From positions 653,117-717,116 of the forward strand of contig NZ_FOYL01000003.1 of assembly GCF_900115955.1 (NCBI RefSeq): a DNA stretch of 64,000 nt. The letters are read 5' to 3'. Position numbers and translations under genes: made by a program. Source of the stretch: Lentzea waywayandensis. GTDB lineage: Bacteria > Actinomycetota > Actinomycetes > Mycobacteriales > Pseudonocardiaceae. The notes under the pieces are model-generated. The model was given only the letters and a program-made list of their open reading frames with translations. It was not told where the DNA came from and searched no databases. Positions 8,301 through 16,550 of the stretch are shown here, piece after piece; position 1 is the first letter of the stretch; each line of letters opens with the position of its first letter.

Positions 8301-9622
8301 TGCGAACCCGCGTTGGTCATCGGGGTCCAGAAGTTGAAGCCGTGCGGCACCGCGGTCGCCGGGAAGTTGTTGCCCCGCGAGAACGAGCCGTTCGAGTTCG
8401 TGCCACGCGTGGTCAGCACGTAGTCGGAAGGCTTCGCGTACTGCTTGGTGACGACGTCGCCGATGCGGATGTCGTCGTACCAGGCGCCGAAGTCCGTCGG
8501 GCCCTTCGGGCTGTCGAAGGCGACCAGGATCCGCTTGATCGTCTTGCCCGCCGCGACGGCGCCGATCGTGGACGCCACCTTGTTCCACTGGCTCGCGTAC
8601 AGGAACTTGCCCGCGCCCTGGCCCTGCGGCGACAGTGTCGCGCCGTGCTGGTCGACCGCCTTGAGGTCGCTCAGGTACGTGCCGTCGGAGAACGCGAGGT
8701 CCACCGACGAGTACGTGCTCGGGTAGTTCAGGTTGTCGGTCACGAACTCCGGGAAGATCATGTACGACAGCTCGGTCTTGGCGCTGACGGGGATGTCGAC
8801 GTCGAAGACCTTGTTGTAGCTGTACGCGCGACCCTCGGTCGTCTGCCGGCCCTGGGTGCGGAACGACTTCACGCCCGTCCAGCCGGCGCGCGACTTGGAC
8901 GTGTAGCCGCTCGTGGGACCGGAGCCGACCACGCTGCGCATGTTCGGCGACGGAGGAGTTGTGGAGCCGTCGGAGAGTTGCCACTCCGCGAGCTGCACGA
9001 TGTTCGTGGAGCCGTTGTTCAGCGTGATGTCGAGCTTGAACCAGCTGTAGGACCCCGGCGTCGCGACGTCGTAGGTCTTCGTCTGGAAGCGCTCGGAGAA
9101 CGTCTCACCGGTGCGGGTGTCGAGCACGGTCCAGTCGGTGCCGTTGTTCGAGCCCTGCACGGTCCAGTTCTTGGGGTCGCGCTCCGGCGCGTCGTTCGCC
9201 GAGGACAGCGCGTACTTCTTGATGTTCTGGGCGGCGGGGAACTTGTACGTCACCCAGCCGGTGTTGGCGAACACCAGCCACTTCGAGTTGACCGTGCCGT
9301 CCCAGAGGTTGTCGACGACCTCGCCGGACTCCGCGTACTCGCCGTTGGCCGTCGCCTTCTCGACCTTGTCGGACACGTTGCCGGGGATGCCGGAGCCGTC
9401 CGAGCCGATCACGCCCGCCGACTTCGGGTTGCCCGACGCGTCGGTCTCGACGGTGTTGGACCACGACGGTTGTGGTTGACCGTCCTCAAAGGACGACGAA
9501 AAACCCACTCCTGGCTCCTCTGGTGCGGCGGCCGCGTAGCCGTTGGTGACGCCACACACCAGTGTCGCAGTGATCGCAACGCTCAACAGAGTTCTGGTTC
9601 GTCTCTTCCCCAGTTGCCTCAT
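5390..9622 (-). CDS. Secreted multidomain GH92 alpha-mannosidase
   Basis: 1410 residues, starting at ATG 9622 with GGAAGGG 5 bases upstream. Residues 1-31 form a Sec signal ('RRTRTLLSVAITATLVCGV'). About 60-218 is an F5/8-type C (discoidin) domain. About 220-1127 is the GH92 body, with 'TETNGWNMAFTVPHDG' near 921 and 'DEDNGEMSAWFLFSSLGFYP' near 1036. About 1145-1265 is a second discoidin-like domain. The last ~140 residues are a repetitive 'GPV-V' beta-rich tail. GH92 enzymes are Ca-dependent exo-alpha-mannosidases acting on mannans or N-glycans, and the Glu in 'TETNGW' probably corresponds to the family's catalytic acid. The discoidin domains suggest binding to polysaccharide outside the cell. 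The gene is divergent from a ROK repressor, its likely regulator. Confidence 0.93.
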   Translation of the reverse strand: MRQLGKRRTRTLLSVAITATLVCGVTNGYAAAAPEEPGVGFSSSFEDGQPQPSWSNTVETDASGNPKSAGVIGSDGSGIPGNVSDKVEKATANGEYAESGEVVDNLWDGTVNSKWLVFANTGWVTYKFPAAQNIKKYALSSANDAPERDPKNWTVQGSNNGTDWTVLDTRTGETFSERFQTKTYDVATPGSYSWFKLDITLNNGSTNIVQLAEWQLSDGSTTPPSPNMRSVVGSGPTSGYTSKSRAGWTGVKSFRTQGRQTTEGRAYSYNKVFDVDIPVSAKTELSYMIFPEFVTDNLNYPSTYSSVDLAFSDGTYLSDLKAVDQHGATLSPQGQGAGKFLYASQWNKVASTIGAVAAGKTIKRILVAFDSPKGPTDFGAWYDDIRIGDVVTKQYAKPSDYVLTTRGTNSNGSFSRGNNFPATAVPHGFNFWTPMTNAGSQSWLYEYAQRNNAQNLPTLQAFTTSHEPSPWMGDRQTFQVMPSDKAPTQDRALRALPFRHDNEVAKAHYYGVTFENGMKTEIAPTDHAAIFRFTFADTGQKNLVFDNVNNLGGVTLDPASGVVTGYSDVKSGLSTGATRLFVYGKVDKAVTASGRLTGAGRDNVGGYFSFGDKNVELRIATSLISVDQAKSNLEQEVSGSDTFDSVRDRAQAAWDKILGIISVEGASEEQLITMYSNMYRLYLYPNSGYENVGGKIKYASPVAPATGPSTPTQTGAKIVDGKIYVNNGFWDTYRTTWPAYSLFTPSKAGEMAEGFVQQYKDGGWISRWSSPGYADLMTGTSSDVAFADAYLKGVSNFDIKAAYDAAVKNASVVPPSNNVGRKGMDKSIFLGYTGNDQLDEAWSWAIEGYVNDFGIASMAKALHEKTGEKRYAEEYEYFLNRAQNYVLTFDKRIEFFQNRNVDGSWRVEDPAKYNPQDWRYDYTETNGWNMAFTVPHDGQGLANLYGGRDKLAQKLDSFFTLPETAKFPGGYGGVIHEMIEARDVRMGQYGHSNQPSHHIAYMYNYAGKPSGTQEKVREILSRLYVGSQQGQGYAGDEDNGEMSAWFLFSSLGFYPLQMGKPAYAIGSPLFTKATVKLENGKKLVINAPKNNAKNIYVQGVKVNGKAWNKTSLPHDVLAAGATIDFDMGPKPSAWGTGVNDVPDSITTGDAVPTPLRDVASGVAVGALADNNSSTSAVVRSFDFKAANVKEKAEFYTLTNAKTGTSPSAWELKGSYDGKTWSTVDKRSGENFQWQQYTRSFKIASPGRYNFYRLEFSGDVALAEFELMSKPLPAATTTVTGTVNGPLQVKGVTYVDGATVNGPVTVASGATLYVFGGEIKGPLSAANAASVVLVGTRVGGPVSVHGSSTEVAIENSSVGGPVSLTSNKTRSVVAATSVGGPLSCTGNTPDPSNNGFANDVKGPKAGQCAGL

Positions 9623-9697
9623 TGCAACCCTTCCGCCGCCTAGCCTGCCCCTTTTGGGTGGGAGCGTTTCGGCACGTGACATCGTTGTCAAGGGAGC

Positions 9698-9724
9698 GGA
9701 CAGGAATTGTCGCGCAACCTGTCC
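9698..9724. promoter_or_regulatory. Candidate ROK operator between mannosidase and repressor
   Basis: Inverted repeat GGACAGG (9698-9704) / CCTGTCC (9718-9724), with further partial symmetry (AATTG/CAA) inside, lies in the middle of the 151-bp divergent gap between the GH92 gene and the ROK gene. ROK repressors bind dyads of this size near their sugar-hydrolase targets. Inferred from symmetry and position only. Confidence 0.4.
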
Positions 9725-9773
9725 TCTCCACAGTTGCGCGCGGCGCCAGTCGATCAAGATCTAGAATCGGCCG

Positions 9774-10943
9774 GTGACCGACCGCAAGCCGCCAGAGGTG
9801 GGTACACCAGCGGGCATGCGCGTGCTCAACCAACGCGCTGTGCTGGATCGGTTGCGCCGTCTGGGTGTCGCCACGCGTCCCCAGATCGCCAGGGACAGCG
9901 GATTGTCCAAACCGACCGTCGGGCAGGCGCTGGCCGATCTCGAACGCCACGGTCTCGTCCGCCCGACCGGCCGCACGACCACCGGTCCCGGGCGTTCCGC
10001 GGTGGTCTACGAGCCCAATCCCGCCGCCGGGTACGTGCTGGGCGTCGACATCGGCCGCGAACGGATCCGGGCGGCGCTCGCCGATCTGGGCGGGTCTGTG
10101 GTGGCTCGCGTGGACGTGCGCAACCGCAGCCGATCGGCCGCCGCCCTGGTGCGCACGGTGACCGACCTGGCCGCGCGCACCGTGGCGGACGCTGGGATCG
10201 CTCTCACGGACGTCGTGGTGAAGGTGATCGGCAGCCCCGGCGTGATCGACCAACGCTCGCGGGTCGTGCGGCACGCGCCGCAGCTGCCGGGCTGGGAGTC
10301 GCTCGGTGTGCTGGACGGGCTGGAGTCGGCGCTCGGTCCGGTGATGGTCGTGGAGAACGACGCGAACCTGGCCGCGTTGGGAGAGCACGTCTACGGGGCA
10401 GCCAAGGACGCCCGCGTGTTCGTGTGCGCGACGGTCGGCACCGGCGTCGGCATGGGCATCGTCGTGAACGGCGTGCTGTTCCGCGGCGCGCACGGGGCGG
10501 CCGGCGAGGTCGGTTTCCTGCCGTACGGGCAGTCCGCTTCGGACGTCCGTCGTGGACAGTTCGAGGACGCGGCGTCGGCGGGATCCGTTGTGGAGCTGGC
10601 GCGGGAGCGCGGGCTGACGGCGCGCTCGGCCCGTGAGGTCTTCGGCCTCGCGCGAAAAGGCGACGATCAGGCGTTGGAGGTCGTGCGGCTGGAAGCGGAA
10701 CGGCTCGCGTTCCTCGTCGCCGCCGTGGCCGCGGTGATCGATCCGGAACTGGTCGTGCTGGGCGGTGGCGTCGGGTCGAACGTCGACCTGCTGCTCGCGC
10801 CGCTGGAGGCAACGCTGCGCACGATGACGCCGCTGGCGCCCCGGATCGTGGCGGGCTCGCTGGGCGACGGCGCGGTGCTCTCCGGAGCAATCGCGATGGG
10901 CCTGGAGGCCGCACGTGAATTGGTCTTCGAAGTTACTCTCTGA
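9774..10943 (+). CDS. ROK-family transcriptional repressor (NagC/XylR type)
   Basis: 389 residues. Residues 12-70 are a winged helix ('NQRAVLDRLRRLGVATRPQI', 'SGLSKPTVGQALADLERHGL'). The rest is a ROK sugar-kinase-like domain: 'GVDIGRERIRAAL', 'VENDANLAALGEHVYG', 'VGTGVGMGIVVNG', 'AAGEVGFLPYG'. The Cys-rich zinc motif found in many ROK proteins after 'GEVG' is absent. Family members repress sugar-use genes and release DNA when a sugar or sugar phosphate binds. The divergent neighbour is a GH92 mannosidase, so mannose or a manno-oligosaccharide is a reasonable guess for the inducer. The start is GTG 9774; no strong ribosome site is seen. Confidence 0.9.
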   Translation: MTDRKPPEVGTPAGMRVLNQRAVLDRLRRLGVATRPQIARDSGLSKPTVGQALADLERHGLVRPTGRTTTGPGRSAVVYEPNPAAGYVLGVDIGRERIRAALADLGGSVVARVDVRNRSRSAAALVRTVTDLAARTVADAGIALTDVVVKVIGSPGVIDQRSRVVRHAPQLPGWESLGVLDGLESALGPVMVVENDANLAALGEHVYGAAKDARVFVCATVGTGVGMGIVVNGVLFRGAHGAAGEVGFLPYGQSASDVRRGQFEDAASAGSVVELARERGLTARSAREVFGLARKGDDQALEVVRLEAERLAFLVAAVAAVIDPELVVLGGGVGSNVDLLLAPLEATLRTMTPLAPRIVAGSLGDGAVLSGAIAMGLEAARELVFEVTL

Positions 10944-11066
10944 GAGTAGTTGAGTAGCTCTCACCTGGTAATTCACTCAATTGTCGTAACTGTTAACGGC
11001 GATATGTGGCTTAGCGTTACCGGAACCTCCACCTGGAGGGTTGTGTCCTTCCGTTGCAAGGGGAGT

Positions 11067-11154
11067 CGGTAGGGGGATGCGGGGGACGTAGCCCCCTACC
11101 GGCCGTGCACTGGGCAGGTGCCGCGCCCGCACCACCATCAGCCTGCCCAGTGCA
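11067..11154. terminator. Two consecutive strong hairpins between convergent genes
   Basis: The 219-bp gap between the ROK gene and the acyl-CoA dehydrogenase gene holds a 10-bp stem (CGGTAGGGGG/CCCCCTACCG, 11067-11101) and, five bases on, a 13-bp perfect stem (TGCACTGGGCAGG / its complement, 11106-11118 and 11142-11154) with a 23-nt loop. Neither has a T-run. They probably end transcription from both sides, as T-less hairpins often do in actinobacteria. No gene is seen here. Confidence 0.5.
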
Positions 11155-11162
11155 GCAACGGG

Positions 11163-13037
11163 CTAACGGGGTGTCGGGCGGTGGACGTTCGCCGCCGTCG
11201 ACTCGTGATGGGTGGAGTCCGCGATCCACGCCCCCGGGATGGACGTGTCGAGCACGCCGTCCTCCAGCCACGTGTAGTCGCCGTCGAGGACCTGCTTGGC
11301 CAGCACCTGATCGCTGTCGTCGGTGTTCTTCCAGAGCTTCTCGAACAGCTCGTCGACCCGGATCCGCGCCTGCTTGGCGAACGCGTCCGCGAGCGCCTGC
11401 GCGTTGGGATTCGAGTCCTGCGCGGCCCGCACACACGCGGCGCTGATCGCGAACAGCTCGGCCCCGATGTCCACGATCCGGCTCAGGAACCGCTGCTTGC
11501 GCTCCATCTTCCCCTGCCAGCGCGACATCGCGTAGAACGTCTGCCGCGCCAGCTTGCGCGCCGACCGTTCGACGAACCGCAGGTGCTTGGCGAGCGGCCC
11601 GAACTCGGTGTAGCCGGCTGGACTCTGGCCCTTGCCGACGACGAGCGTGGGCAGCCACTTGGCGTAGAAGCCGCCCGCTTTGGCCGCTGCCTTCATCTTC
11701 GCGTTGCGGTCGGCGTCCGGGTCGATGATGTCGCCGGCGACGCTCAGATGCGCGTCGACGGCCTCGCGGGCGATCAGCAGGTGCATGATCTCGGTCGAGC
11801 CCTCGAAGATGCGGTTGATCCGGAGATCCCGCAGGACCTGCTCGGCCGCGATGCCGCGTTCTCCGCGCGCCGCCTGGCTTTCCGCCGTCTCGTAGCCGCG
11901 GCCGCCGCGGATCTGGACCAGTTCGTCCGCCACCAGCCAGGCCTTCTCGGACGCGTAGAGCTTCGCGAGGGCGGCCTCGATGCGGATGTCGTGCTTGCCC
12001 GCGTCCGCCAGTTCGGAGCTCAGGTCCAGCACGGCTTCCAGCGCGTACGCCGTCGCGGCGATGTAGGCGATCTTGCCCGCGACGGCCTCGTGCTTGCCGA
12101 CCGGCAGGCCCCACTGGATGCGCGCGCCCGACCACTCGCGGGCGATCTTGAGACACCACTTCGCGGACCCGGCGCAGAGGGCGGGCAGGCTCAGCCGCCC
12201 GGTGTTCAGGGTGGCCAGCGCGATCTTGAGGCCAGCACCCTCCTTGCCGATGACGTTCTTCTTGGGCACCCGGACGTTGTGGAACCTCGTCACGCCGTTC
12301 TCCAGGCCGCGCAGGCCCATGAACGCGTTGCGGTTCTCGACGGTGATGCCCTCGGCGTCGGCCTCCACGACGAACGCCGTGATGCCCTTGTCCGGCACCT
12401 GGGCCATGACGACCAGCAGATCGGCCACGACTCCGTTGGTGGTCCACAGCTTCACGCCGTCGAGGATGTAGTCGTCGCCGTCCGGCTTCGCGATGGTGCC
12501 GAGCCTGGCAGGGTCGGAGCCGACGTCCGGTTCGGTGAGCAGGAACGCGGTGATCTCGCCCTTGGCGCACCGGGGCAGGAACTCCTGCTTCTGCTCCGGG
12601 CTGCCGAACATCGCGACGGGCTGCGGGACGCCGATGGACTGGTGCGCGGACAGCATCGCGCCGATCGCCGGGCTGGCCGAGCCGACGAGCATCAGGGCCT
12701 TGTTGTAGTAGACCTGGGTCAGGCCGATGCCGCCGTACTCGGGCTTGATCTTCATGCCGAACGCGCCGAGGTCCTTGAGGCCCTTCAGGACGTCGTCGGG
12801 GATCTGGGCGTCGCGTTCGATGACGGTGTTGTCGATGTGGGACTCGGTGAACTTCCGGAGCTTCTCCAGGAACGCCTCGCCGCGTGCGCGGTCCTCGGCG
12901 GTGCCACTCGGATGCGGGTGGATGAGGTCGATGCGGAAGTGACCGAGGAAGAGCTCCTTGCCGAAGCTCGGTCGCTGCCAGCGGGTTTCCCGTGCTTGTT
13001 CGGCGACCTGCCTGGCCGCGCGCTCGTCGACGGTCAT
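11163..13037 (-). CDS. Acyl-CoA dehydrogenase (FadE type)
   Basis: 624 residues; the start ATG 13037 has GGGAGG 7 bases upstream. FAD-dependent acyl-CoA dehydrogenase: helical N-domain ('LGAFGMKIKPEYGGIGLTQV'), middle beta-domain ('TAFLLTEPDVGSDPARL', 'LWTTNGVVADLLVVMAQ'), and C-terminal helices ('QIRGGRGYETAESQAARGER', 'INRIFEGSTEIMHLLIARE'), followed by an extra ~200-residue helical C-terminal extension. That extension and the length resemble VLCAD-like/FadE enzymes rather than the ~380-residue short forms. It would introduce the trans-2 double bond in beta-oxidation, passing electrons to ETF. It stands alone, between a 13-bp hairpin at its end and a 177-bp upstream gap. Substrate length cannot be told from sequence. 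Confidence 0.92.
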   Translation of the reverse strand: MTVDERAARQVAEQARETRWQRPSFGKELFLGHFRIDLIHPHPSGTAEDRARGEAFLEKLRKFTESHIDNTVIERDAQIPDDVLKGLKDLGAFGMKIKPEYGGIGLTQVYYNKALMLVGSASPAIGAMLSAHQSIGVPQPVAMFGSPEQKQEFLPRCAKGEITAFLLTEPDVGSDPARLGTIAKPDGDDYILDGVKLWTTNGVVADLLVVMAQVPDKGITAFVVEADAEGITVENRNAFMGLRGLENGVTRFHNVRVPKKNVIGKEGAGLKIALATLNTGRLSLPALCAGSAKWCLKIAREWSGARIQWGLPVGKHEAVAGKIAYIAATAYALEAVLDLSSELADAGKHDIRIEAALAKLYASEKAWLVADELVQIRGGRGYETAESQAARGERGIAAEQVLRDLRINRIFEGSTEIMHLLIAREAVDAHLSVAGDIIDPDADRNAKMKAAAKAGGFYAKWLPTLVVGKGQSPAGYTEFGPLAKHLRFVERSARKLARQTFYAMSRWQGKMERKQRFLSRIVDIGAELFAISAACVRAAQDSNPNAQALADAFAKQARIRVDELFEKLWKNTDDSDQVLAKQVLDGDYTWLEDGVLDTSIPGAWIADSTHHESTAANVHRPTPR

Positions 13038-13151
13038 GGGTTACCTCCCAGTAGGTGTGACCCACGTTACTCGGGGGTAGTCGGATGTCCACCTGCTCGC
13101 GGGGTGAAACCAGGTAACGGAAGGCCGCCCTTTCCGGGGGCGGCCTCGCGC

Positions 13152-13190
13152 ACCAAAAGCGAAAGGGCCGCCCGATGAACGGACGGCCCT
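13152..13190 (-). terminator. Terminator after the DUF305 gene
   Basis: Minus-strand hairpin AGGGCCG...CGGCCCTTT (13190-13162) followed by CGCTTTTGG, 25 bases after the DUF305 stop. A second GC hairpin (GGCCGCC...GGGCGGCC, about 13122-13146) follows it. Confidence 0.7.
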
Positions 13191-13214
13191 CGCACAGCGA
13201 CAAGTGACACCTGG

Positions 13215-13919
13215 TTACGGCAGCGGTGCGGCTCCGCGCTTCGCCAGGTAGTCCTTCATCAGCTCGGTCTCGGCGGCCTGCGACTTCAGCATGTTGTCGG
13301 ACAGTGTCCTGACCACGGACTGACCGGCGGCCGTCGAGGCGTACTCGGCCATCGGCGACCCGCCCACGTGGTGGCGGAGCATGAGCTGGAGCCAGTAGAC
13401 GTCGAAGTCGCGTCCGGCCGGCATCGTGCGCAGCTTGGTCAGCTCCTCGGTCGTGGCCATGCCGGGCATCAGCGGCTTGCCCGCTTGCGGCGTGGTGGCC
13501 CCGTGGCCGTGGACCCCGGCGGCGTCCATCCACTTCATGTAGACGCCGGAGATGTTCTGCTCGTGCTCGTTCCACATCATCAGCCAGCCCTTCATCCGCC
13601 CCACCTGTTCGAGCTGGGTGGAGGAGATGTCGAAGGCGAGCTGGCGGATGTCCGGTTCGGTCGAGCGGTCCCTGGCGATGTTCGCCATCTGGATGCCCTG
13701 AAGGTGGTGCACGGACATGTCCTGGCAGAAACCGACGTCCACGGAACCGGAGGCCGGAGCCGCGCCGGACGAGGACGAGCCGGGGAGTTTCACGAGCAGG
13801 CCCACCGCCGCGCCCAGCAGGAGCACGGCGAGGACCGCGGCGCCGATCACGAGGGTCCGAGCCACCCCTGAGGGGCGGTCGGACACCTCGGTCTCGTCGG
13901 TGTCGGTGGGAGCGGACAT
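13215..13919 (-). CDS. Membrane-anchored DUF305 protein
   Basis: 234 residues: a short cytoplasmic N-terminus, one membrane span ('TLVIGAAVLAVLLLGAAVGL'), then an exported DUF305 domain with two His-rich helices, 'DMSVHHLQGIQMANIARD' and 'LQLMLRHHVGGSPMAEYAS'. DUF305 is a ferritin-like four-helix fold, and some members (CopM-like) bind copper. The His-His and Met residues here fit metal binding, but the ligand is not established. Its ATG overlaps the stop of the upstream DUF3105 gene by one base (TGATG), so the two are translated together and likely function together. Confidence 0.85.
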   Translation of the reverse strand: MSAPTDTDETEVSDRPSGVARTLVIGAAVLAVLLLGAAVGLLVKLPGSSSSGAAPASGSVDVGFCQDMSVHHLQGIQMANIARDRSTEPDIRQLAFDISSTQLEQVGRMKGWLMMWNEHEQNISGVYMKWMDAAGVHGHGATTPQAGKPLMPGMATTEELTKLRTMPAGRDFDVYWLQLMLRHHVGGSPMAEYASTAAGQSVVRTLSDNMLKSQAAETELMKDYLAKRGAAPLP

Positions 13920-14743
13920 CAGCTCGACGGCGGCGTCGAGACGGAACCCGACGCGGGCGGCGTGCTGGCGTTCGGCTGGGCCTCGGTCTGGGAGTCGTCC
14001 TTGCCGCCGTCCATCGGCACGGCGTCGGCGCCCGGCTTCTCGGCCACGAACGGGGCCGGGTTCGACAGGAACTGCGGGTTCTCGCAGGACGCGCCGACCT
14101 CGGGGTAGGTGTTCGGGTTGCGCAGCAGCGACGAGATGAACTGGTCGACGCGCTCGTCGTCGGCGTTCTCGACCTTCAGCTGGTGGCCCCAGGACTGCAG
14201 CGAGATCGGCTTGTCGAGGCCGGGGAACGGCGAGAGCGCCATGTACGGGATGCCGTCGACCTTGACCTTGAGCTTGTTGAGCGCGTCGTCCTTGACCTGG
14301 TCGGGGTTGTACGCGATCCAGACGGCGCCGTGCTCCAGGCCGTGGACGATGTTCTCGGTGCGGATGGCCTTGTCGTAGACGACACCGGTGCAGTCGGCCC
14401 ACGTGGCGTCGTGCGGTCCGCCGAAGGCAGGGGTCTGGTCGTAGGCGACGCGCTGGGTCGGCTCGACGTGGCGGGAGCCCTTGTACTCCTTGACCACGAT
14501 GCCCGCGAGCTGCGTCGACGGGTCCTTGTTCGTGTCCGAGGGCTTCCACTTGGCCAGGGCGGCCTCTTTGACGTTGTTCGCGTGGATCTGCGAGTACGCA
14601 TACCCGAAAACACCGCCCGCGAGGCCCAGCACCGCGATGACCGCGATGATCGTGCCCCACGGCTTCGGCTTGCTCGCCACCACCGAGGAACGGGCTGCGG
14701 CCACGCTGTTGCGTGTGGCCTTCGTCTTCTTGCCGCTGGTCAT
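13919..14743 (-). CDS. Membrane-anchored DUF3105 protein
   Basis: 274 residues, starting at ATG 14743 with GAGGCGG upstream. A basic N-terminus and one span ('WGTIIAVIAVLGLAGGVFGY') are followed by an extracytoplasmic DUF3105 domain: 'HVEPTQRVAYDQTPAFGGPH', 'IVHGLEHGAVWIAYNPD', 'LSPFPGLDKPISLQSWGHQL'. The C-terminus is a low-complexity Ser/Thr/Pro tail. The conserved His residues (H-x-E-P, GGPHD, HGLEHG) suggest a metal or redox role, but the family is uncharacterised. It is the first gene of a two-gene operon with DUF305 and divergent from argS. Confidence 0.85.
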   Translation of the reverse strand: MTSGKKTKATRNSVAAARSSVVASKPKPWGTIIAVIAVLGLAGGVFGYAYSQIHANNVKEAALAKWKPSDTNKDPSTQLAGIVVKEYKGSRHVEPTQRVAYDQTPAFGGPHDATWADCTGVVYDKAIRTENIVHGLEHGAVWIAYNPDQVKDDALNKLKVKVDGIPYMALSPFPGLDKPISLQSWGHQLKVENADDERVDQFISSLLRNPNTYPEVGASCENPQFLSNPAPFVAEKPGADAVPMDGGKDDSQTEAQPNASTPPASGSVSTPPSS

Positions 14744-14898
14744 GTCCGCCTCAGATGTCGTCCTGGTCAACCGGCGCCAGTGTAGGGACATCGTGTCTGA
14801 TCACTGTCAGCGCAGGGCGATACCACGTCCGCGTTAACACTTGCCGTCTCACCCTCCGAGACCCGGTAACCCGGTCGAGACCTGCGACAACGCTTCTC

Positions 14899-14912
14899 TA
14901 AACTGTTCCAGC
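14899..14912 (+). promoter_or_regulatory. Candidate leaderless promoter of argS
   Basis: A -10-like TAAACT at 14899-14904 ends 8 bases before the argS GTG at 14913, and no Shine-Dalgarno precedes that GTG. This spacing is typical of leaderless transcripts in actinobacteria. No good -35 hexamer is seen. Confidence 0.4.
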
Positions 14913-16550
14913 GTGACCCCTGAAGCGCTCGCCGATCTGGTCCGGACCACGGTTGCCCGGTTGCTGGCCGACCGACGTCTGGACGCCTCCGCTCTCCCGG
15001 AGCAGGTGACGGTCGAGCGACCCAGGAATCCCGAGCACGGCGACTACGCCACGAACGTCGCGCTCCAGCTCGCCAAGAAGGCCGGCGTGCAGCCCCGCGA
15101 GTTCGCGACGTGGCTGGCCGAGGCCCTGCTGTCCCAGCCCGCCATCGCGAAGGCCGACGTGGCCGGTCCCGGCTTCCTGAACCTCACGATCGCCAGCGAG
15201 GCCCAGGGAGCGATCGTTCGTGCGGCGCTGGAGACCGGCTACGGCACCGGCACCGAGCTCAGCGGCAAGCGGATCAACCTGGAGTTCGTCTCCGCGAACC
15301 CCACCGGCCCCATCCACCTCGGCGGCGCGCGCTGGGCGGCCGTCGGCAGCGCGCTCGGCGAGGTCCTGCGGGCCCGTGGCGCCGAGGTCGTCCGCGAGTA
15401 CTACTTCAACGACGCCGGTGCGCAGATCGACCGGTTCGTCCGGTCGCTGATCGCCGCCGCGAAGGGCGAGCCGGCCCCCGAGGACGGCTATGCGGGCACG
15501 TACGTGAGCGACATCGCCGCCGAGGTCCTGCGCCGCGAACCGGGTGCTCTCAGCGACCCCGAGACGGTGCGCAGGGTCGGCGTCGGGCTCATGTTCGAGG
15601 AGATCAAGAGCAGCCTGCACGACTTCCGCACCGACTTCGACGTCTACTTCCACGAGGACTCGCTGCACCAGAGCGGCCGCGTGGACGAGGCGATCGCGAA
15701 GCTGAAGGCGAACGGCTCGCTGTACGAGAAGGACGGCGCCTGGTGGCTGCGGTCCACGGACTTCGGTGACGACAAGGACCGCGTCGTCATCAAGAGCGAC
15801 GGCGACCCGGCCTACATCGCGGGCGACATCGCGTACCTCGTCGACAAGCGCGGCCGCGGCTTCGACCTGTGCATCTACATGCTCGGCGCGGACCACCACG
15901 GCTACATCGCGCGCCTCAAGGCCGCGGCGGCCGCACTGGGCGACGACCCGGACAGCGTCGAGGTGCTGATCGGCCAGATGGTGAACCTCGTCAGCGACGG
16001 CCAGCCCGTCCGGATGAGCAAACGCGCGGGCACGGTCATCACGATGGAGGACCTGGTCGACGCGGTCGGCGTGGACGCGGCGCGCTACGCCATGATCCGG
16101 TCGAGCGTCGACTCCAGCCTCGACATCGACCTCGACCTGCTCCGCAAGCACGACAGCGAGAACCCGGTCTACTACGTCCAGTACGCGCACGCCCGCATCT
16201 CGGGAGTGCTGCGCCACGCCGCCGACCTCGGTGTCACGCAGGGGGACGATCTCTCGCTGCTGGTGCACGAGCGCGAGGGCGACCTGATCCGCACCATCGG
16301 TGAGTTCCCCAGGGTGGTGGCGACCGCGGCAGAGCTGCGCGAACCCCACCGGGTGGCGAGGTACCTCGAAGAACTCGCCGGGTCCTTCCACCGCTTCTAC
16401 GACCGCAGGAACGGCGTGCGCGTGCTTCCCCAGGGCGACGAGGAGACCACTCCGTTGCACCGGGCGAGGCTCACGCTCTGCGCCGCCACCAGGCATGTTT
16501 TCGGAGCGGGCCTCGGCCTGCTCGGCGTCACCGCACCGGAGCGAATGTAA
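14913..16550 (+). CDS. argS: Arginyl-tRNA synthetase
   Basis: 545 residues, the normal length. Class I synthetase that charges tRNA-Arg. The N-terminal additional domain contains '[20 protein letters not shown]'. The HIGH-type motif is '[18 protein letters not shown]', the KMSKS-type loop is '[13 protein letters not shown]', and the C-terminal anticodon-binding helices end '[16 protein letters not shown]'. The start chosen is GTG 14913 ('[18 protein letters not shown]'); the longer in-frame start at 14841 would add a tail not expected for the family. lysA begins immediately after the TAA stop, so the two are co-transcribed. The argS-lysA-hom-thrC-thrB-rho order is the same as in Mycobacterium tuberculosis. 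Confidence 0.98.
   Translation: MTPEALADLVRTTVARLLADRRLDASALPEQVTVERPRNPEHGDYATNVALQLAKKAGVQPREFATWLAEALLSQPAIAKADVAGPGFLNLTIASEAQGAIVRAALETGYGTGTELSGKRINLEFVSANPTGPIHLGGARWAAVGSALGEVLRARGAEVVREYYFNDAGAQIDRFVRSLIAAAKGEPAPEDGYAGTYVSDIAAEVLRREPGALSDPETVRRVGVGLMFEEIKSSLHDFRTDFDVYFHEDSLHQSGRVDEAIAKLKANGSLYEKDGAWWLRSTDFGDDKDRVVIKSDGDPAYIAGDIAYLVDKRGRGFDLCIYMLGADHHGYIARLKAAAAALGDDPDSVEVLIGQMVNLVSDGQPVRMSKRAGTVITMEDLVDAVGVDAARYAMIRSSVDSSLDIDLDLLRKHDSENPVYYVQYAHARISGVLRHAADLGVTQGDDLSLLVHEREGDLIRTIGEFPRVVATAAELREPHRVARYLEELAGSFHRFYDRRNGVRVLPQGDEETTPLHRARLTLCAATRHVFGAGLGLLGVTAPERM

Noticed and set aside
5591..9643. A 1350-codon open frame antisense to the GH92 gene
   Set aside because: Its product is Arg/Val/Leu-rich without domain structure. 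It is the expected shadow of a high-GC gene, and the opposite strand has a signal peptide, domains and a ribosome site.
9687..9692. TTGACA on the minus strand before the GH92 gene as a promoter -35
   Set aside because: No acceptable -10 lies 15-19 bases downstream, so I did not call a promoter.
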